DNA from: Lepidurus packardi
Lineage: Eukaryota; Arthropoda; Branchiopoda; Notostraca; Triopsidae
Assembly (NCBI GenBank): GCA_023053545.1
Contig: JAKZAN010000006.1
Location: 9,146,351 to 9,210,350 of the forward strand
DNA length: 64,000 nt
Direction: 5' to 3'
The position numbers were made by a program, and so were the translations under genes. Below, in pieces: positions 24,373 to 33,824 of this stretch (the first letter of the stretch is position 1; every line of letters starts with the position of its first letter). The notes beneath the pieces were generated by a model, which was not told the origin of the DNA, did no database searches, and worked only from the letters and a program-made list of their open reading frames with translations.

Positions 24373-24593
24373 TGTTATGAAGCAGAGTCAGCAGTATAGT
24401 AGTCGCAAAGTAAAGGGGTAAGCCAGGTAGAGTGCAGGGAAGTCAATATGAGAGAAAGTGAGGCAAGCAGAAAACTGATAATACGTAGGTTGAAGATTCA
24501 ATGCTGACTGAGTGTATTGACAGGGTGCACAGGCTCCATACTGTCTAACAGAGCCATCTGTTACAGGGTACAACTTATAATGGAAACATAACA
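24373..24593 (-). mobile_element. Solo LTR (221 bp) inserted in RNase H of copy 1
   Basis: Begins TGTTATG and ends CATAACA, and is flanked by the 5-bp duplication CAATG (24368-24372 and 24594-24598). Apart from these terminal heptamers it does not resemble the 356-bp host LTR, so it comes from a different but related LTR family. It introduces stop codons about ten codons into the insert. The flanking pol frames are in register. Confidence 0.88.
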
Positions 24594-27431
24594 CAATGCC
24601 TGGTGATCTGTCACCACCGTAAACTCGCGCCCCAATAAGTAATGTTTGTATTTTGCGACGCCTTTAATTAGGGCCAACATTTCTTGCTCTGTGACGCTAT
24701 AATTTTGCTCGGCAGGCTTCCACAATCCAGATGCGAAAGACACCGCATACTCCCGCTCGGCTTCATCTTTTTGGGACAACACCACTCCCCAGCCTCCCTT
24801 GCTCGCATCGGTCGTGAGCCAGAACGGACGCTCGGGATCGACTCTCCTCAAAACTGGCTCTCGCGACAAGGCGTCACGAAGCTGGTTGAAAGCACATGCT
24901 TCCTTCCCTGACCAGAACCAAGGGGTTTCCTTACGGGTCAAGTTGACGAGGGGTGCTGCCATCGATGCAAAGTTGGGTATGAAATGGCGGTAGTACCCGC
25001 TCAAGCCCAAAAATCTTCGAATGTCTCGTACGCAGCCTGGAGTGGGCCAACTGCCTATGGCTGCCACTTTGTCAAGAGAAGGCTTCAAACCACCGGCGCT
25101 GATGATATGGCCCAAAAACGCAGCCTCTCGCGTGAAGAATTGGCACTTTTCAGGGTTAAGCTTCAACCCGCCATTCCTGATGCGCTGCAAAACCTCCTCC
25201 ACGTCCGTAACGTGTTGCTCGAAACTGGAGCTGAATATAAGCACATCATCAAGGTATATGAGGACTGACTTCCAGCGTAAGCCTCCCATGAGATAATCCA
25301 TCAGGCGTTGGAATGTGCCTGACGCGTTGGTTAAGCCAAAGGGTAAGACGGTGAATTGGAATAAATCCTCGCCCGTCGTAAATGCCGTCACTTCCTTCGA
25401 TCCGGACTCCATGGGGATTTGCCAATAGCCCGACCGCTGATCCAAACTAGTGAACCACTGGGCCTTACCAACAGCCGCCAGCAAGTCATCCATGCGCGGA
25501 AGTGGATAGCTATCCTTTTTCGTAACCGCATTCACTCGCCGAAAATCCACGCAGAAACGGTATGACCCGTCTTTCTTTTTCACGAGGACGATCGGGCTCG
25601 CCCACGGTGATGCGCTTGTCTCGATGACGTTGCTAGCCAGCATGCTGCCTACCTGCTCCCGCACCACGTCCCTTAGGTGGACTGGAGTACGATACGCCCG
25701 CTGCTTAATGGGTGGTCCATTTGTCTCGATCAGGTGCTCGACGTCTGCTACCCGCCCGATCTTGCCATCATACGAGAACACATCCTCATATCGCGACAGC
25801 ATCTTGCGAACCTGCTCTCTTCGGGCACCCTCCAAGTGGTCCAAAGTTATCGACCCCACGTCGCTCCTGATCTTGTCGCTCTCCACAGGGGGCAGCATAT
25901 CCTCCACCAACTCGCCGATGCTAACCTCTCCCACATCTTCCTCTGGCCCAATTTCCAACGGCTCTGACGACACGTTGAGCAGGCGTACAGAAATAACTTC
26001 GGCCCCTTCCGCAATGCAGGCACGCCCCATCAACAGGCCTTTACCGCCCGCTCTTCGGCTTGGCTCCACGAGCAATACTTCTGAGGTGGTTAGGCGGCGG
26101 GTGCTGAACGGCCTTCTCACAGTCGCTGGCAGCAAAGCTTCCGTGCCCGGGTCGATGACGGTTAACTCGCGAACCCTAACCGCGCCGCGGAAATCGCTGG
26201 GGCTTAGACGAACTCCGAACAGTTCGACTCGATTGGATGCAAAGTCGATCTTCGCAGAAGCAAGACGAAGGTAGTCCATACCCAGGATCAAATCGTCGGT
26301 ACAGCTGGCCAAGATCAAGTCCACGTCGGTAGTCTCGGCGCTTCCCACCCGCAAGGCCACTCGCGTAACGCCATCGGTCCGCAACTCCTGACTTCGATCC
26401 GCCGTTGTCACCCGATGACTTGTGTCGCGTACCCGAAGTCCGGGAATTCTATCTGCAAGATTAAGGCCCATCAGCGACTCTTCGCTCCCACTGTCGATTA
26501 CCGCGTTGCAAGGTAGTCCACCCGCCAGAGCATGCACGACGTAGCAAGCATCGGTGGGGAGACGCCGACTCGTCACAGCTCCGCCTGACGCGCTCGATGA
26601 TGCCCTGGGGTCGCCGCTCTGGCTTTTGCAATTGGCCCGCACGTGCCCGACTTGATTGCATACCCGGCACTTTGTACGACAATCGGCCGTGACGTGCCCC
26701 TTCAACCCACAGGAACCACAACGAACCTCGCACTCACGCTTGACGTGCCCCGTTTGCTTGCAGGCGTAGCAGGTAATGCGCTTGTTACCGCTGGAATACT
26801 TAGCCGGACCACTAGCCATCTTCTGGTCGCCTCCACGCCCGTCTTGCGTACCACCCTTCGGGTCATTTTGACTCACCGTCTTCCGGTTAACCGAACTCTT
26901 TCTCTCAGACTGCCGCGCTAATTGTCGGGACATTCGCCAAATATTCACTTTCGCTACCAGCCCGGACAGGCTGCTAATTTGGGCGTCGTAGAAAGCAGCG
27001 CGCCACTCCACTGGCAGACCCTTAATAAATTGTTCCATTACGAACTTCTCAACCGTTGCCTCCTCCTTGATTTCGGGATTGGCTGCTCTAAACAGTCGCT
27101 TGAGGTCCGTTGCGTAAACGTGCGGCATCTCCTCCCGCAAGAGCCTTCGGTCGTAAAATTCTGCCAAGTATAAACGCTGTGCTTCCACCGGCGAGAAAAT
27201 ACCCCTCAGAGCGGCCTCCAACCCGTCGATAGTCTCCGGAAATGGTTCCAGGCCATCCACAGCTATCCCTGCTGGTCCTTCCAGCAAAGCAGGCAATATA
27301 CGCCGGCACATGTTGTCCGTCCAGCTGTTAGCTACCGCTACCCGGTGAAAACGTGAGAGGAACTGGCCGAAATCTCCGGTTCCATTGAAGGTTCGCGGAT
27401 GCACCAGTGCCCTCGCATTAGCGTTAGCCAT
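24561..27431 (-). pseudogene. Copy 1 gag-protease-RT-partial RNase H ORF (956 codons), truncated by solo LTR
   Basis: A single ORF without frameshift starts at the ATG at 27429-27431. Residues 1-200 are gag-like. Residues 221-268 carry three CCHC zinc knuckles (CYACKQTGHVKREC and two more), which bind genomic RNA. The aspartic protease motif is DSGSE at 313-317. Reverse transcriptase spans about 575-760, with YLDD at 726-729 and FRRVNAVTKKDSYPLP upstream. RNase H starts near TTDAS (873-877) and is cut at about residue 946; the last ten codons come from the solo LTR. The RT shows NASGTFQRLM where NAPATFQRLM is usual. gag-pol appears fused in one frame. Activity in trans cannot be excluded because RT is intact. 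Confidence 0.93.
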
Positions 27432-27546
27432 TCAAAACCCGACGTCCACTTCTTCCCGATCCAGATTGAACTCGCTTCTTGTGTCACGCTGACGTAGACG
27501 TACTCGCTGGGCTGGCTACGTGGCAAGGTATCCCCGGCTGCTCGGG

Positions 27547-27558
27547 ATCCCACCGCTG
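27547..27558 (-). promoter_or_regulatory. Possible primer-binding site of copy 1 (tRNA-Leu-like)
   Basis: Two bases after the 5' LTR the minus strand reads CAGCGGTGGGAT. This is complementary to the acceptor/T-arm region of common eukaryotic tRNA-Leu (ATCCCACCGCTG), but it is not preceded by the TGG that pairs with a 3' CCA. Either an internal tRNA segment primes, or the match is coincidental. The same sequence stands beside LTRs C, D and E. Confidence 0.3.
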
Positions 27559-27560
27559 AA

Positions 27561-27916
27561 TGTTATGGGAGTAAATGCACGTTTGACACGAAGAACGAGG
27601 GGAAAAATACGTACTGTATTCAACACCTCAACTGTCGATGTTACAACAATGACAGTGTAAATGATAATTAACAATGGGGGGTTGATTTCACGGGCACGCC
27701 TATCTCTTTTGCTCACTTGACAAAACCTCTGTTCTCTAAGACCACTCTTTCTCTTCTCTCTCCCTTGGATTCCCCACTCCCGAACTCAACTCACTTTTCT
27801 ACCTCGGGGGTTGACATCGTACAAACAAGGTAACACAAAACAAAACAAGGGAAAACTGGTGCCCGTTTACCCCAAGCCTAGCGCTTACTAGTGCACATGT
27901 ACCGGGGTACATAACA
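27561..27916 (-). repeat. LTR B, shared by copies 1 and 2 (356 bp)
   Basis: 5' LTR of copy 1 and 3' LTR of copy 2. Full-length, TGTTATG...CATAACA. No short duplication separates it from either internal region, so the two copies share one LTR. Confidence 0.93.
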
Positions 27917-27967
27917 TCCTCCACCGCTTAAACACAAGTCCCGAAACAATCATAAATTCCAAATGAC

Positions 27968-29599
27968 TCAACAATAATCCCTCAACCACGCCGGCTGCTT
28001 AACGCGACGCCCATGGCGTGTTATGCGTCCATCTTCAGCAGAGATTGCGGCGTCTAGGTCTGCCTCCACTAAGGGTGGCTCGGGCTCTTCCGTGTCTGAA
28101 TCGCCGAGCGGAATACCTGAAGATCCATCCAAACTGTACGCCGGCGATGGTGCTCTTCTCAGCTCGGCTGCCTTGACCCCGCGTAAGTTGGACCCGTGGA
28201 TCCGCTTCTTAGCACGCCCCTTCTGGATAACGTAGTTAGGCGGGCTGGCTTCTACTACTTCATACGGCCCTTCAAAACGCGCGGCCAACTTTGGCGACGT
28301 TCCACGCGGGACTTGGCCAACCTTCCGGAATACCAAATCGCCCACCATATGACGAGGGACGGGATCCTGTTGCATCTTCTCGCCATACCGCCCCAATTCA
28401 TCCCTGGCTCCAGCACGATACCATTCGAGGATATCCTTCAAGGCCCGCAGATACTCGACGCTGGCTAGCGGAGGTTGTGCGTCCTCCTCCTCGCTCAACT
28501 CCAACTCCATCTCCGTCACAACTGGAGTGCGACACACGTTCCCGAATACCAGCTCGAATGGGCTGAACTTCGTCGTACTGTGCTCAGCTGTCTGATACGC
28601 GAGCGTGACTACGGGGAGCCATTGATCCCAATCAGTCTGCCGCCGGTTGACGTATTGCGCTAGCATCTCGCAGAGCGTCCGGTTAAACCGCTCTGTCTGC
28701 CCATTGCAAGCAGGGTGGTAGGGAGTCGTACGAATTTTCTTGATCCCTAACCGATGGCAGATACTCTTGACCAACTTCGATTCAAAATTGGTCCCCTGGT
28801 CCGTGAGGATAGTTCTTGGGACACCATAACGGCAGATGTACTCCAACAGGCAACCCGCTACGGTCTCTGCAGTCTGGTCTTCTAAGGCGTACGTCTCCAC
28901 CCATTTGCTAAAGAGGTCGGATACAACTAGGACGTAACGCCTGCCGCTCTCGCTCCGTGGAACGGACAAAATGTCCATCGAGATCTGGCGAAAAACTTCA
29001 CCCAAAATGGGAATGGTGCCACGACTCTCTGACGCCGGTTTGAGGTTTGGCTTTACGCGAAGACACGGTGCGCACCCTTGCACGTAAGCGCGTACATCCT
29101 TCTTCAGATCGCACCAGAAATAGTGAGGGGTAATCCTAGACAATGTCTTCCCGATTCCCAGGTGCGCCGCGGTGGGCGCGTCGTGCGCTAGCCGCAGGAT
29201 CTCCGCACGCGCTTCTGGTGGAACCAACAGCTGAGGCCGGTTTAGCCTTGATTCGCCCGCTGAACTACGCACTACGACTCCATCCTGCACGGCGTATTTC
29301 TTTAGCTCCCCCAAATAAAACTCCAACTCCTTCGACGGTGGCTTGTCCTGTTCCAGTTCCGGTCGTTCCTGGGCGCTTGCCAGAATGTACCGCCTCAGCC
29401 ATCCGAACTCTGGTGACCGGTCCGTCGCTTCGCTCAGCCTCGCGCTAACCGCTACCTGCCGACATACTCGGGACAAAGCATCCGCGTAGGGAATCTTCTC
29501 TCCTGGTTGATGTAGGATTTTGAAATTGTACTGGGTCAGCCATCCTACCCAACGTACCCAACGAGGAGAATCCAGACTCATCGTTTTCCAATATCTCAA
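27968..29599 (-). pseudogene. Copy 2 pol, 3' part: RNase H C-terminus and integrase (543 codons)
   Basis: Same integrase as copy 1, but the last six codons are lost because TGG is TGA (plus strand CCCA to CTCA near 27965). It also differs by an Arg-to-Ser change near the C-terminus (plus strand GAGCGGA at 28107). Both variants recur in copy 4. Confidence 0.92.
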
Positions 29600-29601
29600 T
29601 G

Positions 29602-29822
29602 TGTTATGAAGCAGAGTCAGCAGTATAGTAGTCGCAAAGTAAAGGGGTAAGCCAGGTAGAGTGCAGGGAAGTCAATATGAGAGAAAGTGAGGCAAGCAGA
29701 AAACTGATAATACGTAGGTTGAAGATTCAATGCTGACTGAGTGTATTGACAGGGTGCACAGGCTCCATACTGTCTAACAGAGCCATCTGTTACAGGGTAC
29801 AACTTATAATGGAAACATAACA
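29602..29822 (-). mobile_element. Solo LTR in RNase H of copy 2
   Basis: Same position, ends and CAATG flanks as in copy 1, offset by exactly 5,229 bp. The insertion therefore predates the amplification of the array. Confidence 0.88.
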
Positions 29823-32660
29823 CAATGCCTGGTGATCTGTCACCACCGTAAACTCGCGCCCCAATAAGTAATGTTTGTATTTTGCGACGCCTTTAATTAG
29901 GGCCAACATTTCTTGCTCTGTGACGCTATAATTTTGCTCGGCAGGCTTCCACAATCCAGATGCGAAAGACACCGCATACTCCCGCTCGGCTTCATCTTTT
30001 TGGGACAACACCACTCCCCAGCCTCCCTTGCTCGCATCGGTCGTGAGCCAGAACGGACGCTCGGGATCGACTCTCCTCAAAACTGGCTCTCGCGACAAGG
30101 CGTCACGAAGCTGGTTGAAAGCACATGCTTCCTTCCCTGACCAGAACCAAGGGGTTTCCTTACGGGTCAAGTTGACGAGGGGTGCTGCCATCGATGCAAA
30201 GTTGGGTATGAAATGGCGGTAGTACCCGCTCAAGCCCAAAAATCTTCGAATGTCTCGTACGCAGCCTGGAGTGGGCCAACTGCCTATGGCTGCCACTTTG
30301 TCAAGAGAAGGCTTCAAACCACCGGCGCTGATGATATGGCCCAAAAACGCAGCCTCTCGCGTGAAGAATTGGCACTTTTCAGGGTTAAGCTTCAACCCGC
30401 CATTCCTGATGCGCTGCAAAACCTCCTCCACGTCCGTAACGTGTTGCTCGAAACTGGAGCTGAATATAAGCACATCATCAAGGTATATGAGGACTGACTT
30501 CCAGCGTAAGCCTCCCATGAGATAATCCATCAGGCGTTGGAATGTGCCTGACGCGTTGGTTAAGCCAAAGGGTAAGACGGTGAATTGGAATAAATCCTCG
30601 CCCGTCGTAAATGCCGTCACTTCCTTCGATCCGGACTCCATGGGGATTTGCCAATAGCCCGACCGCTGATCCAAACTAGTGAACCACTGGGCCTTACCAA
30701 CAGCCGCCAGCAAGTCATCCATGCGCGGAAGTGGATAGCTATCCTTTTTCGTAACCGCATTCACTCGCCGAAAATCCACGCAGAAACGGTATGACCCGTC
30801 TTTCTTTTTCACGAGGACGATCGGGCTCGCCCACGGTGATGCGCTTGTCTCGATGACGTTGCTAGCCAGCATGCTGCCTACCTGCTCCCGCACCACGTCC
30901 CTTAGGTGGACTGGAGTACGATACGCCCGCTGCTTAATGGGTGGTCCATTTGTCTCGATCAGGTGCTCGACGTCTGCTACCCGCCCGATCTTGCCATCAT
31001 ACGAGAACACATCCTCATATCGCGACAGCATCTTGCGAACCTGCTCTCTTCGGGCACCCTCCAAGTGGTCCAAAGTTATCGACCCCACGTCGCTCCTGAT
31101 CTTGTCGCTCTCCACAGGGGGCAGCATATCCTCCACCAACTCGCCGATGCTAACCTCTCCCACATCTTCCTCTGGCCCAATTTCCAACGGCTCTGACGAC
31201 ACGTTGAGCAGGCGTACAGAAATAACTTCGGCCCCTTCCGCAATGCAGGCACGCCCCATCAACAGGCCTTTACCGCCCGCTCTTCGGCTTGGCTCCACGA
31301 GCAATACTTCTGAGGTGGTTAGGCGGCGGGTGCTGAACGGCCTTCTCACAGTCGCTGGCAGCAAAGCTTCCGTGCCCGGGTCGATGACGGTTAACTCGCG
31401 AACCCTAACCGCGCCGCGGAAATCGCTGGGGCTTAGACGAACTCCGAACAGTTCGACTCGATTGGATGCAAAGTCGATCTTCGCAGAAGCAAGACGAAGG
31501 TAGTCCATACCCAGGATCAAATCGTCGGTACAGCTGGCCAAGATCAAGTCCACGTCGGTAGTCTCGGCGCTTCCCACCCGCAAGGCCACTCGCGTAACGC
31601 CATCGGTCCGCAACTCCTGACTTCGATCCGCCGTTGTCACCCGATGACTTGTGTCGCGTACCCGAAGTCCGGGAATTCTATCTGCAAGATTAAGGCCCAT
31701 CAGCGACTCTTCGCTCCCACTGTCGATTACCGCGTTGCAAGGTAGTCCACCCGCCAGAGCATGCACGACGTAGCAAGCATCGGTGGGGAGACGCCGACTC
31801 GTCACAGCTCCGCCTGACGCGCTCGATGATGCCCTGGGGTCGCCGCTCTGGCTTTTGCAATTGGCCCGCACGTGCCCGACTTGGTTGCATACCCGGCACT
31901 TTGTACGACAATCGGCCGTGACGTGCCCCTTCAACCCACAGGAACCACAACGAACCTCGCACTCACGCTTGACGTGCCCCGTTTGCTTGCAGGCGTAGCA
32001 GGTAATGCGCTTGTTACCGCTGGAATACTTAGCCGGACCACTAGCCATCTTCTGGTCGCCTCCACGCCCGTCTTGCGTACCACCCTTCGGGTCATCTTGA
32101 CTCACCGTCTTCCGGTTAACCGAACTCTTTCTCTCAGACTGCCGCGCTAATTGTCGGGACATTCGCCAAATATTCACTTTCGCTACCAGCCCGGACAGGC
32201 TGCTAATTTGGGCGTCGTAGAAAGCAGCGCGCCACTCCACTGGCAGACCCTTAATAAATTGTTCCATTACGAACTTCTCAACCGTTGCCTCCTCCTTGAT
32301 TTCGGGATTGGCTGCTCTAAACAGTCGCTTGAGGTCCGTTGCGTAAACGTGCGGCACCTCCTCCCGCAAGAGCCTTCGGTCGTAAAATTCTGCCAAGTAT
32401 AAACGCTGTGCTTCCACCGGCGAGAAAATACCCCTCAGAGCGGCCTCCAACCCGTCGATAGTCTCCGGAAATGGTTCCAGGCCATCCACAGCTATCCCTG
32501 CTGGTCCTTCCAGCAAAGCAGGCAATATACGCCGGCACATGTTGTCCGTCCAGCTGTTAGCTACCGCTACCCGGTGAAAACGTGAGAGGAACTGGCCGAA
32601 ATCTCCGGTTCCATTGAAGGTTCGCGGATGCACCAGTGCCCTCGCATTAGCGTTAGCCAT
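29790..32660 (-). pseudogene. Copy 2 gag-protease-RT ORF (956 codons), truncated
   Basis: Differs from copy 1 by Met-to-Val at residue 102 (unique to this copy, plus strand near 32356) and Asn-to-Asp at residue 189 (TVSQDDPKG, shared with copy 4). Catalytic motifs are unchanged. Confidence 0.92.
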
Positions 32661-32789
32661 TCAAAACCCGACGTCCACTTCTTCCCGATCCAGATTGAAC
32701 TCGCTTCTTGTGTCACGCTGACGTAGACGTACTCGCTGGGCTGGCTACGTGGCAAGGTATCCCCGGCTGCTCGGGATCCCACCGCTGAA

Positions 32790-33145
32790 TGTTATGGGAG
32801 TAAATGCACGTTTGACACGAAGAACGAAGGGAAAAATACGTACTGTATTCAACACCTCAACTGTCGATGTTACAACAATGACAGTGTAAATGATAATTAA
32901 CAATGGGGGGTTGATTTCACGGGCACGCCTATCTCTTTTGCTCACTTGACAAAACCTCTGTTCTCTAAGACCACTCTTTCTCTTCTCTCTCCCTTGGATT
33001 CCCCACTCCCGAACTCAACTCACTTTTCTACCTCGGGGGTTGACATCGTACAAACAAGGTAACACAAAACAAAACAAGGGAAAACTGGTGCCCGTTTACC
33101 CCAAGCCTAGCGCTTACTAGTGCACATGTACCGGGGTACATAACA
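32790..33145 (-). repeat. LTR C, shared by copies 2 and 3 (356 bp)
   Basis: Full-length, with a private base (GAACGAAGGG instead of GAACGAGGGG, near 32827). It lies 11 bp from the TTAA where the nested DNA transposon is inserted. Confidence 0.93.
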
Positions 33146-33160
33146 TCCTCCACCGCTTAA

Positions 33161-33173
33161 GGCCACGGTGAAG
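33161..33173. repeat. Left terminal inverted repeat of the TTAA transposon
   Basis: GGCCACGGTGAAG, the exact reverse complement of 37843-37855. The core GGTGAAG recurs in the subterminal inverted repeat. Confidence 0.95.
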
Positions 33174-33281
33174 TGCAACCTCTTATGGCGCTATAGCATG
33201 GCAAACTTTCAAACATTGTAACGACACGATGAAACATTGTAATTAAACCAAATTTTTACACAATGCGTGTAAGGTATAAAT

Positions 33282-33401
33282 CTAGGGGGTGAAGGTCGTA
33301 CTTTATTTTTTTTTTATTCTGTGATTTTTTTAATAAATGTTCAAAGTTATCAAAATCTTAAATAAATCATATATCAAAATTTTACGACCTTCATCCCCTA
33401 G
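33282..33401. repeat. Subterminal inverted repeat (arms 33282-33300 and 33383-33401)
   Basis: CTAGGGGGTGAAGGTCGTA pairs with TACGACCTTCATCCCCTAG with one mismatch over 19 bp, around an 82-bp AT-rich spacer. Both arms contain GGTGAAG or GATGAAG, close to the terminal repeat core, so they are candidate transposase-binding sites. Confidence 0.8.
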
Positions 33402-33687
33402 GTTTTATTATTTAAAAAATTTTAAAACTCGAACTTTTCAATTATCTCTTTCTGTTTACTTTAAAAACTGCTTATAAGTTTCTGAAGTTCTGATGAAAAA
33501 TTGTGCTGCCACTCAGAAAATAACGGCCAGTCAGGAAACTGCATAGCTTGTGCTGAACTCAAGAATGAGCATGAAAAGGAGAAGAGCGTAAAAGTAAGGG
33601 GAAGTAAAGGGCAAGTAACTAATTGGGTTTGCTCGAGCCTAAAGTAACCCAAGGGCACAAATACCTTGTGGCGTTTTACCCTTTTCT

Positions 33688-33693
33688 TTTATT
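33688..33693 (-). terminator. Candidate poly(A) signal of the transposase gene
   Basis: AATAAA on the minus strand, about 130 bp after the transposase stop. A second AATAAA lies at 33307-33302. Confidence 0.4.
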
Positions 33694-33824
33694 CTGAATG
33701 ATTTTGTCTTGTGGCAACTGACGACTAGGATTTTACGCACTACGTTGACCTCACGGTACATTTATAATTTTAATCCATGTGCATGTTTGACCAACATAAT
33801 ATGTGCATAACATTATTCGTCAGA

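Noticed and set aside
25624-26274. 216-codon plus-strand ORF, repeated identically in each retroelement copy
   Set aside because: It lies antisense to the protease/RT coding region, and its conservation follows from the opposite strand. It is low-complexity Ser/Thr/Arg.
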